A stretch of DNA of 64,000 nt. Source: Marinagarivorans cellulosilyticus. Its GTDB lineage: Bacteria > Pseudomonadota > Gammaproteobacteria > Pseudomonadales > Cellvibrionaceae. The notes beneath the pieces are model-generated. The model saw nothing but the letters and a program-made list of their open reading frames with translations. It searched no databases and was not told where the DNA came from. Both the position numbers and the translations under genes were made by a program. The stretch spans positions 1,374,001-1,438,000 of the forward strand of contig NZ_AP023086.1 in NCBI RefSeq assembly GCF_021655555.1, read 5' to 3'. This document shows, in pieces, positions 1-7,678 of this stretch (position 1 is its first letter; each line of letters begins with the position of its first letter).

Positions 1-1
1 T

Positions 2-3001
2 TTATCGCGCAGTGTTAGTCGGTTAACTTTATACACCGGCAGCGGTGGTAGTTTATCGGCGTTTGATGAATTAAGTAATACCGTTACAGTATCTAACGAG
101 CTTTTACCTGAAGTGGTTTTGAAAGGTAAGCGTTTATTCTACGATACCTCTGATACGCGCATTGCGATGGATGGGTACTTAGCTTGCGCGACTTGCCACA
201 CCGATGGCGGTAGTGATCACCGCGTATATGATTTTACCGATCGCGGCGAAGGCTTACGCAATACCATTAGCTTGCGTGGACGTGCCGGCACGGGCCATGG
301 CCGCGTGCATTGGTCAGCCAATTTCGATGAAATTCAAGATTTCGAACACGATATTCGCTTTGCCTTTTTGGGCTCAGGTTTAATCGATAATGACGATTTT
401 GCAAATGCTAATACCACCTTGGGTAACCCTAAAGCTGGCTTGTCTGAAGATTTAGATGCGCTAGCGACGTATGTGACGTCTTTAGATAGCTTTGTATTTA
501 GCCCGCACCGTAATGCTGATGGCAGCTTAACTTCGGCTGCGCAGGCGGGGAAAACTATTTTCCAAAACAAAGGCTGTGCCGATTGCCATGGCGGTGAAGC
601 CTTTACTGATAGCGCTAACGGCAACCGTCACGATGTAGGTACAACAACGTTAGATTCCGGTTTGCGTTTGCACGGTGTTTTAAATGGTTTTGATACGCCT
701 ACGCTACGAGGTGTTTGGGATACGGCGCCGTATTTACACGATGGCTCTGCTGCGACTTTAGCTGATGTATTAAATAATGCCGCGCACGGTGACAGCGCTA
801 GTTTAAATAGCAGTGAGCGCGATCAATTGGTGGCGTACCTGTTGCAAATTGATGGTGAAGAACCTGCAGCTGCACCCATTGCTAATGCAGTAACGGTGAC
901 ATCGTTAAACTTTGGTCAAACGGTAACAACAGGCAATATACCGCTCACATTAAATACCACATTAACGGGTATTCAAGAGGTGCAGTGGGTGGTTAATGAT
1001 ATGCCGCTTGCATCGGTTTCTAATGCACCTTATAGCACCACATGGGCGGCACAAAATGTTACCCCAGGTTTGCAGCGAGTCTATGCGCGAGTGGTTTACA
1101 ACAATGGATTAACAGCGACTTTATCGCCAGAAGTCACGATTAACTACCAGCCATCCGATGTTCCTGCGGAGCCAGTAAAGCCAACAGCGCCGTTAAGCGT
1201 AGAGCTGCGAGTCGAAATAGAAAGCTATTCGAATTACCACGATACATCGTCGGGCAATACCGGAGGCTCTAATACGGCTAGCTGTAACGAAGGCTTAGGT
1301 ACAGATGTAGATATTCATTCTGAAGGCAATATTTGTGCTGTTGGCTGGGTGAATACCGGCGAGTGGCTTGATTACATTATTGATGTGCCGCAAGCAGGCG
1401 AATACGAAGTTTCGTTTCGTTACTCAAATGGGAATTCTTCACCCGGAACTGTGGAGGTTCGCACTCAAAGTGGATCAACTGTCGAGACCTCAACAGCATT
1501 ATCGAATACTGGCGGCTGGGGTAATTACCAAACGTATTCTGAAAATAGTCAGCGTGTCACCTTAGCTAAAGGCATTCAAACTATTCGCATGTATGTCTTG
1601 AACGAAGGCTTTAATTTAGATTATTTTGATTTGAAAGCCGAATTTGATGGTGATAGTGCGGGTGATGAAAGCGGTGATAATGAAATCGTGAGTAGTGCTA
1701 GCAGCGAAAGCAGTAGCTCTGTTGTTAGCTCTAGTTCGAGCAGTGTTGGCTCTAGTAGTTCTATTGCGCAAAGTAACACTGCGTCCGGCTTTAAAGTGCA
1801 GGCAGAGGACTATACGAACGCCTCAGATACTACCCCAGAGAACAAAAGTAACCCCAATAATGCCTGCGTGTATCGCGGCTTCGGTGTTGATGTATCGGGT
1901 ACAGGTGATAGTGGCGGTGGTTGCCATGTCGGTTGGACGTCAAACGGAGAGTGGCTCGACTATGTAATTGATGTTCAGCAAGCTGGTCAGTACAAGTTGA
2001 CTTATCGCTATGCCAGTGGCCATACCGGCTCTGTGGGTGCAATTCAGTTTAAAAATGCCGCAGGAACGACTTTAAACAGGCTGCCAGTTGAAGGTAAGGG
2101 TGTGTGGGGGCAATTCCACGATTTGACGACGACCGTTAATTTAGAGGCAGGCCAACAAACAATTCGTTTGTATTTAGAAAATGCGGGTTTTGATTTAAAT
2201 TGGTTTGAGTTTGAGTTCATGGGGGCGGGGCCAATTGTGAGCCTTTATCAGGCTGAGGATTATATCAATGCTTCAGATGCGAACTCTGAAAATAAAGGCA
2301 CGCCCAATAACGCCTGTGCTTATAAAGGGTTTGGTGTTGATGTAACGGCGACTGGTGATAGCGGCGGTGGTTGCCATGTGGGCTGGAGCTCGAATGGCGA
2401 GTGGCTGGATTATGCAATTGATATTCCGCAGTCCGGTGAGTACAGGTTAACTTATCGTTATGCCAGTGGCCATACTGGCTCGGTGGGCGCAGTTCAGTTT
2501 AAAAATGCCGCGGGTACGACCTTAAATAGATTACCAGTTGAAGGGCGGGGTGTGTGGGGGCAGTTCCATGATTTGACGACGACTGTTAATTTGGAGGCAG
2601 GCCAACAAACAATTCGTTTGTATTTGGAGAACCCTGGCTTTGATTTGAACTGGTTTAAGCTTGAGTATGTGGGTGGTTCTGCCCCCGAAGCCGAACCACC
2701 TACAGATAGCAATGTGGGGAATACGTGCGGTGCTGGTGCAAGTGATGTAATTACGATGACAACCGCAACCTTCGCTAAGGTGGTTGAGGGTAGTTGCTTG
2801 AAGTATACAGTCAATAATAATACGTTACGGTTTGGGTCTTGGGGCGGCCATGTTATTAACTTTGATGTTATGGGTGGCGAAACCAATGTGACTCATAATA
2901 TTCAGGGTTGGATAGCGGTGGGGCAGCCGCGAGGAGATGTCTACATTAAAATTAATAGCCTTAGCGTCGATACGTTGTCGGTAATGTTAGAGCAGTGGTA
3001 A
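2..3001 (+). CDS. Secreted di-haem cytochrome c with three CBM6 modules (5' partial)
   Basis: The reading frame is already open at base 2 with no stop before the first GTG at 113, so the gene starts outside the window. Counting from that GTG, a cytochrome c region (about 1-250) carries two CXXCH haem motifs, CATCH at 25-29 and CADCH at 155-159, and resembles the di-haem peroxidase/MauG-like or cytochrome c1-like oxidase fold. An Ig-like stretch follows (about 260-345). Then come a CBM6 module (about 364-513), a serine-rich linker (about 526-555), two nearly identical CBM6 modules (about 561-702 and 711-853), and a C-terminal domain of about 90 residues with two cysteines that I do not recognise. 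CBM6 modules bind beta-glycans such as xylan, agarose or glucan. The protein is therefore inferred to be an exported redox protein tethered to polysaccharide. The electron acceptor and true reaction are unknown. A terminator follows the stop codon. Confidence 0.85.
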   Translation, partial: LSRSVSRLTLYTGSGGSLSAFDELSNTVTVSNELLPEVVLKGKRLFYDTSDTRIAMDGYLACATCHTDGGSDHRVYDFTDRGEGLRNTISLRGRAGTGHGRVHWSANFDEIQDFEHDIRFAFLGSGLIDNDDFANANTTLGNPKAGLSEDLDALATYVTSLDSFVFSPHRNADGSLTSAAQAGKTIFQNKGCADCHGGEAFTDSANGNRHDVGTTTLDSGLRLHGVLNGFDTPTLRGVWDTAPYLHDGSAATLADVLNNAAHGDSASLNSSERDQLVAYLLQIDGEEPAAAPIANAVTVTSLNFGQTVTTGNIPLTLNTTLTGIQEVQWVVNDMPLASVSNAPYSTTWAAQNVTPGLQRVYARVVYNNGLTATLSPEVTINYQPSDVPAEPVKPTAPLSVELRVEIESYSNYHDTSSGNTGGSNTASCNEGLGTDVDIHSEGNICAVGWVNTGEWLDYIIDVPQAGEYEVSFRYSNGNSSPGTVEVRTQSGSTVETSTALSNTGGWGNYQTYSENSQRVTLAKGIQTIRMYVLNEGFNLDYFDLKAEFDGDSAGDESGDNEIVSSASSESSSSVVSSSSSSVGSSSSIAQSNTASGFKVQAEDYTNASDTTPENKSNPNNACVYRGFGVDVSGTGDSGGGCHVGWTSNGEWLDYVIDVQQAGQYKLTYRYASGHTGSVGAIQFKNAAGTTLNRLPVEGKGVWGQFHDLTTTVNLEAGQQTIRLYLENAGFDLNWFEFEFMGAGPIVSLYQAEDYINASDANSENKGTPNNACAYKGFGVDVTATGDSGGGCHVGWSSNGEWLDYAIDIPQSGEYRLTYRYASGHTGSVGAVQFKNAAGTTLNRLPVEGRGVWGQFHDLTTTVNLEAGQQTIRLYLENPGFDLNWFKLEYVGGSAPEAEPPTDSNVGNTCGAGASDVITMTTATFAKVVEGSCLKYTVNNNTLRFGSWGGHVINFDVMGGETNVTHNIQGWIAVGQPRGDVYIKINSLSVDTLSVMLEQW
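1796..2669 (+). repeat. Tandem duplication encoding CBM6 modules 2 and 3 (period 450 bp)
   Basis: Copy 1 (1796-2219) and copy 2 (2246-2669) align base for base with an offset of 450. Long stretches match almost exactly, for example from 2011 and from 2461. Differences are mostly silent. The first CBM6 of the same gene is clearly more divergent. Confidence 0.9.
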
Positions 3002-3012
3002 AAGCAAGCGAT

Positions 3013-3040
3013 AAGCCCTCCGTTAACGAGGGCTTTTTTA
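3013..3040 (+). terminator. Rho-independent terminator after the CBM6 cytochrome
   Basis: Stem GCCCTC/GAGGGC (3015-3020 and 3028-3033), extended by two A-T pairs, with a 7-nt loop and followed by a T-rich tract. Confidence 0.85.
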
Positions 3041-3121
3041 TTTTTGCCCTACCTACTAAGCTAATCGAGTCCTCGTTTTACGCGTAGCTCAAGCCATCTA
3101 CGACTTTGTGCTTATGCAAAG

Positions 3122-4486
3122 TTATTGGTAAATCGTGCCGGCCCACTGGGTAAGGCCGGTAACGACGCTGCCAAAATGGTCGCCATCCACTATTTTGATA
3201 TCGCCTAATAATTGCTGGGTTGCTTGGCGAATAATGGGCGACTGGCCAGAACCGCCGGTAATAAAAATAATGTCGGGTTTGGCGTTGGCGCTTTGAATAC
3301 TTTCTTTGAGTAGTTGCTCTATTTGCGATAATGGCTGGGCAATGGCTTGCGAGAGTAAGTCCCTCGATATATCTATTGTTAAGTCGGTTTCTATATCACT
3401 GAGATCTGTTGTGTGAAGGGTGTTGGCTGACAGTGCAATTTTGGTTTGCTCGCTCGATTTAATAATTGAAAAATTCTTTTTATATTTCAGCATATGAAGG
3501 TAGCGCTGAAATAATTCGGGCTGTTTAGCGTGAGTAAAAATATCTTCTGCTGCGCGAATATTTTCGGGGCTATAAAACTGGGTTTGCGCATTCACATCGT
3601 TAATTCTTACGGCATTCCAAAACATTTTAGCGGGTAGCGGAAGACCATCTTTGGTGTGCGATTGCATTCCCATTAACGGCATTATGGCTTTTGCGGCTAA
3701 GGCAATATCTAAGTCGTTACCGCCAGTGCGAATGCCGCAGTGGGCTAAAAAATCATCGCTGCGATCTGTTTTGTTTTTATAGCTGGGGCCCATATGCATC
3801 ATGGTGCAATCAGAGGTACCACCGCCTATATCGAGCACCAGCACTAGTTGATCTTGCGTTAAAGATTGCTCAAATGCTAAACCTGCGGCTAAGGGTTCGT
3901 ACAAAAATTCAATGTTTTTATAACCACTGCGCTTAGCGGCTAGGCTTAATATTTGTATAGCTTGCCGGTTACCCTCTTCGGTATTGAGGCTTGAAAAATT
4001 AACGGGGCGGCCTATAACAACACTGCTAATTTCTTCGCCTGTTTGTTGCGCGGTTGTTGCGTTAACCTGCATCATCATTGCGCTTACGACATCTTCAAAA
4101 AAAGTAAGGTGGCCTATATTTAAGCCTGTTGCACCTAAAAAAGATTTTGGCGATTTGGCAAAAAAGCCTTCGTCTGGCGCCAATTTGTATTCAGCCATAG
4201 CGGCTGCGCCAAAATGTACCAGTGTTTCGTTAGCGGCAATGCCTTGTTCGTGTCGAAAGTTGGCAGCTAAGCGCAATTGGGCGGCGCGCTGGCTTTGGTA
4301 CTCTTGCTGTTTTGGTCCGCTGGGGAGCTGCTTAGCAACATGTTCGATAATGGCCTCGCGGCATTCTGCAAATACAACAGATGGCAGATAGTGGCTGTCT
4401 TGCTCTAAGGCAACGCGTGTGACGCTGTTATTGTTAATAACGCCGAGTGCACAATTAGAGGTGCCGTAGTCAAAACCTGCAATCAT
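3122..4486 (-). CDS. yegD: Hsp70-family chaperone, YegD-like
   Basis: Protein of 454 residues with the actin/Hsp70 ATPase fold. The N-terminus IAGFDYGTSNCALG is the phosphate-1 loop typical of YegD. LVLDIGGGTSDCTMM (about 215-230) is the phosphate-2 motif, and FITGGSGQSPII near the C-terminus is the adenosine motif. The C-terminal peptide-binding domain of DnaK is absent, as is usual for YegD. I chose the start at 4486 because the protein then begins like YegD and has GAGGTG about 6-7 nt upstream. The longer frame to 4582 has a basic, unconserved extension. Substrates of YegD proteins are unknown. It lies on the same strand as priA, about 120 bp downstream of it. Confidence 0.85.
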   Translation of the reverse strand: MIAGFDYGTSNCALGVINNNSVTRVALEQDSHYLPSVVFAECREAIIEHVAKQLPSGPKQQEYQSQRAAQLRLAANFRHEQGIAANETLVHFGAAAMAEYKLAPDEGFFAKSPKSFLGATGLNIGHLTFFEDVVSAMMMQVNATTAQQTGEEISSVVIGRPVNFSSLNTEEGNRQAIQILSLAAKRSGYKNIEFLYEPLAAGLAFEQSLTQDQLVLVLDIGGGTSDCTMMHMGPSYKNKTDRSDDFLAHCGIRTGGNDLDIALAAKAIMPLMGMQSHTKDGLPLPAKMFWNAVRINDVNAQTQFYSPENIRAAEDIFTHAKQPELFQRYLHMLKYKKNFSIIKSSEQTKIALSANTLHTTDLSDIETDLTIDISRDLLSQAIAQPLSQIEQLLKESIQSANAKPDIIFITGGSGQSPIIRQATQQLLGDIKIVDGDHFGSVVTGLTQWAGTIYQ

Positions 4487-4605
4487 AAAATCACCTCTTG
4501 AGCGTAAAGCCGGTTGCAAAAGTGTTGCGCGTAAGTGCCGCAAAAAGCGCGGCATTGTGGAGATGTGCCTGCGCAAGGTCAAGCGTAGGTTTGTGTTTGA
4601 GTGGG

Positions 4606-6828
4606 CTAGCCCATGTCTTGTGGGTCAACATCGATGGACCATCGCACCCGTTTGCTAAGGGCTTCTTTGTTTAGTGCTTCCACAAGTTGTTGCAGTAGCT
4701 GTGTTCGCGTTTGACGGTGGCTAAACTGTAATTGTAGTTGGTAGCGAAAGCGGTCGTTGCGGCGCTCCATAAACGCGGGTATTGGGCCTAGGTAGCTGCA
4801 CTCTGGGCTTGGCGGCTGCAGCTGTCGAGCAATTTGCGCGGCTTTAGTGAGTAGCGCTTTGGCATTGTCGGCGCGCTTGGATTCGGCCCTTAGTAAAGCC
4901 ATGTGATTGTACGGCGGCATGCGGCAGCTAGCGCGTTCGCCGAGTATGCTTTTTGCAAAGTTATGGTAACCCTCTGTAATCAGCTGGGTCAGTAGCGGGT
5001 GGTCTGGGCGGTAGCTTTGAATAATTACAGTGCCGGGCTTTTCGGCTCTGCCTGCACGCCCTGCCACTTGAATAACCTGCTGGCCCATGCGCTCTATGCC
5101 GCGAAAGTCACCGCTTAACAAGCCTTGGTCGGTATCGACAATAACTACTAAGGTGACATTCGGAAAGTGGTGCCCTTTTGCCAGCATCTGGGTGCCAACG
5201 AGCAAACACGGTTGGCCTTCAAGCAATTGTTGGGTTAATTCGGCCATGGCATTTTTGCGCTGCATGGAATCTTGATCAACGCGAATAACGGTGTGCTGAT
5301 TAAATGCAGCTTGTAATGTTTCTTCTGCTCGTTCGGTACCTTGGCCTAATGCACTAAGTGCTGGATTCATGCAGCTGGGGCATTGGCTGGGTGGGTAGGC
5401 CATAGCGCCGCAGTGGTGGCAATGCAATTTGCGGGGGCTATTGTGCAGTGTCATGCGGGCATCGCAATATTTACAGGCCGCAGACCAACCACAGCTTTGA
5501 CAGATTAACGACGGGGCAAACCCCCGCCGGTTAATAAACACTAAGGCTTGCTCGCCGCGCTCCAGCGTTGCTGAAATAGCGTCCATGCTGGCCTGCGCAA
5601 TGCCTGCGTGCTGCGGTTGTTTACGCATATCTAAAAGCTGCAATGCAGGGGTGGCAGCATTTGCGGCACGTTGTGTTAGACGCAGGTGGTGGTAGCGTTG
5701 TTGTAATGCGTTGTGGAGCGATTCGAGTGACGGGGTTGCAGAGCCAAGCAGTAAGGGGATGTTATTTTTTTTTGCGCGCACAATTGCGAGGTCGCGTGCG
5801 GAATAGCGCAGGCCTTCTTGTTGCTTGAAGGACAGGTCGTGCTCTTCATCTACGATAATAATGCCCAGCTCCGGCAGTGGCGCAAAAACGGCGAGGCGAG
5901 TACCAATGACGATGCGTGCTTGGCCGCTAAAGGCGCTGTGCCAGTTCTCGAGCCGTGCTCCTTTGGCAACGTTGGAATGAAGTTGGGTAATGGGTACGGC
6001 AAAGCGTTCTTCAAAGCGGGCTACTGTTTGCGGTGTTAAGCCAATTTCTGGTACCAAAACCAGCGCCTGTTGGCCTGCTTGTAAAACGCGCGCAATGGCT
6101 TGCAGGTATACCTCGGTTTTGCCGCTGCCGGTTATGCCTTCTAACAGATAACAGCCAAATTTGTGAAAACGAATGGTATCAAGCGCATGCTGTTGTTCGT
6201 TATTGAGCGTCCTGGGTGTTTCATTGAGTACTTGCTGACTGGCTGGCAAGGCTTGTGCGTCGGCTAAAAAGGTTTCGGCTAGATTCTTTTTTTGCAGTTG
6301 TTTTAGGGCGCTTTTGTCGACTTGCTTAGCGGTTAATGCTGTTTCGGCAAGTGGCGCCGAGTGGAGTAGCACTTCCCATGCGGTTTGTTGTTTTGGGCTG
6401 CGCTTAAAGTTTTCACTATTAAGCCCTTTGCCCTCAGTGGTTAGTTGCCAGTAGGCCGTTTGCGGCAGGGCGCCATCGCTAGCGCGCAGCTTTTGTGGCA
6501 GGGCCGCCATCATCACTTCACCGAGTGGGTGCTGGTAGTACTCGGCAGCAAACTGGCAAAGCGCAAGAATATCGCCGTGAATCACAGGCTTGGCGTCGAG
6601 TGCTTGATATGCCGGTTTGAGCTTTTCAATGGGGTAGCTGGCGGTATGGCTTTTTGATATTAAAATGCCAACCAATGTTTGTCGGCCAAAAGGGACTTCA
6701 ACGCGAATGCCTGGTATTAAGGCGTCGTTTTGCGCTGGTGTGTAATCAGCAGGTGCCAAGTACTCAAAATGACGAAAAAGCGGCGTAGGTAACGCGAGCG
6801 TTAAAACAGTAGGGTGATCACAGTTCAT
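4606..6828 (-). CDS. priA: Primosomal replication protein N', PriA helicase
   Basis: Protein of 740 residues, full length for PriA, the 3'-to-5' DNA helicase that recognises stalled forks and reloads the replicative helicase. The N-terminal DNA-binding domain (1-200) begins with the usual hydrophobic strand leading to PLFRHFEYL. Walker A GSGKTEVY lies near residue 232 and the DEEH box near 328. The zinc-binding insert with eight cysteines (CQSCGWSAACKYC, then CHHC and CPSC) spans about 440-487. The helicase C motifs around QVAGRAGR follow. It is transcribed divergently from rpmE, as in many gammaproteobacteria. Nothing unusual was seen. Confidence 0.97.
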   Translation of the reverse strand: MNCDHPTVLTLALPTPLFRHFEYLAPADYTPAQNDALIPGIRVEVPFGRQTLVGILISKSHTASYPIEKLKPAYQALDAKPVIHGDILALCQFAAEYYQHPLGEVMMAALPQKLRASDGALPQTAYWQLTTEGKGLNSENFKRSPKQQTAWEVLLHSAPLAETALTAKQVDKSALKQLQKKNLAETFLADAQALPASQQVLNETPRTLNNEQQHALDTIRFHKFGCYLLEGITGSGKTEVYLQAIARVLQAGQQALVLVPEIGLTPQTVARFEERFAVPITQLHSNVAKGARLENWHSAFSGQARIVIGTRLAVFAPLPELGIIIVDEEHDLSFKQQEGLRYSARDLAIVRAKKNNIPLLLGSATPSLESLHNALQQRYHHLRLTQRAANAATPALQLLDMRKQPQHAGIAQASMDAISATLERGEQALVFINRRGFAPSLICQSCGWSAACKYCDARMTLHNSPRKLHCHHCGAMAYPPSQCPSCMNPALSALGQGTERAEETLQAAFNQHTVIRVDQDSMQRKNAMAELTQQLLEGQPCLLVGTQMLAKGHHFPNVTLVVIVDTDQGLLSGDFRGIERMGQQVIQVAGRAGRAEKPGTVIIQSYRPDHPLLTQLITEGYHNFAKSILGERASCRMPPYNHMALLRAESKRADNAKALLTKAAQIARQLQPPSPECSYLGPIPAFMERRNDRFRYQLQLQFSHRQTRTQLLQQLVEALNKEALSKRVRWSIDVDPQDMG

Positions 6829-7131
6829 AGATAGTGCTAGTGGTGAAGACGAGTATTAAGTTGTGCTGCGGGCGGCAAGTATGACACCCATGCCGCTTGC
6901 TCGCTATTGCAGATAACACTGCCTGCTTAGGCTACTTTAGGTATAACTGCGTTGGGTTGTACGCGCAGCTTCGTTATGCATTAAATTTCTTTGCTGGGTG
7001 GTTTTTAATCTGGTAGTATGCGCGCTCATTTTTCCGCCCAATTCACTCCTTGTGCGGTGCTCAGCGGTAAATCTTGGTGATATTGACCAAGACAGACTGA
7101 GTGGCGGCGCATTTTAAATAGAGGCAATACC
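6829..7131. other. Divergent intergenic region between priA and rpmE
   Basis: 303 bp with no credible reading frame. It must hold the promoters of both neighbours. A TAGTAT hexamer near 7014-7019 is a possible -10 box for rpmE, without a convincing -35. A Shine-Dalgarno-like AGAGG lies just before the rpmE ATG. Confidence 0.4.
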
Positions 7132-7344
7132 ATGCAAGCTGATATCCAACCAAAATACGAAGCTATGAAAGCAACTTGTAGCTGTGGCAACGTTATTGAA
7201 ACACGCTCTACTTACACTAAGGATTTAACCTTAGACGTATGTTCTGAGTGTCACCCTTTTTACACCGGTAAGCAGAAAAATGCTGACACTGGTGGTCGTA
7301 TTGATCGCTTCAAGAAGCGTTTTGGTGGTCGTCGCGCAAGCTAA
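7132..7344 (+). CDS. rpmE: 50S ribosomal protein L31 (zinc-binding form)
   Basis: Protein of 70 residues, the standard length. Four cysteines, CSC at 16-18 and CSEC at 37-40, are the zinc ligands of the C+ form of L31, which the zinc-free paralogue (YkgM type) lacks. The protein bridges the large and small ribosomal subunits. It is monocistronic, with an intrinsic terminator directly downstream. Confidence 0.98.
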   Translation: MQADIQPKYEAMKATCSCGNVIETRSTYTKDLTLDVCSECHPFYTGKQKNADTGGRIDRFKKRFGGRRAS

Positions 7345-7365
7345 GTTTGCCACGAGACTAAAACG

Positions 7366-7391
7366 AAAAGCCGACTTTGTCGGCTTTTTTT
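7366..7391 (+). terminator. Rho-independent terminator of rpmE
   Basis: Stem GCCGA/TCGGC (7370-7374 and 7380-7384) with flanking A and T runs and a 7-T tail. Confidence 0.9.
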
Positions 7392-7583
7392 ATGCCTGAA
7401 ATTTGAGCCTGAAAGTGCGACTGCGCAGGTTTGTTGTTCACGACTTCTACGGATGCCGGTCATAGCATGTCTAACGCGCGGGTTTGTTGGGTAATGTTTT
7501 TATCTGATGTTGCGGCTGCGTGCGGATTTGCGGCAAGTATCGTTTTCTATGTAGTCGGCGCTTGAGACTATAGCGCGGCGATG

Positions 7584-7628
7584 AAACGAAAGAGCCTAAG
7601 CGAAACTATCGCTTAGGCTCTTTCGTTT
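7584..7628 (-). terminator. Long perfect hairpin downstream of clpV, probable terminator of the T6SS operon
   Basis: The arms 7584-7603 and 7609-7628 are perfect 20-bp reverse complements with a 5-nt loop. On the minus strand the hairpin lies about 50 nt past the clpV stop, and its distal arm is T-rich near the base. It could also act on the plus strand as a second barrier after rpmE. Confidence 0.7.
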
Positions 7629-7678
7629 TCACTATTTGGCGACCCTAGGAATAAACCCTAGGAATAAAACCCTAGTTA

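Larger units (their letters stand above)
7345..7678. other. Convergent intergenic region between rpmE and clpV
   Basis: 334 bp. It contains the rpmE terminator, about 190 bp with nothing I can interpret, a 20-bp perfect hairpin (7584-7628), and a short direct repeat of CCCTAGGAATAAA between 7645 and 7675 just beyond the clpV stop. Confidence 0.6.

Noticed and set aside
4487..4582. N-terminal extension of the YegD-like protein
   Set aside because: Extension is basic and does not resemble the family. GAGGTG is placed for the internal ATG at 4486.
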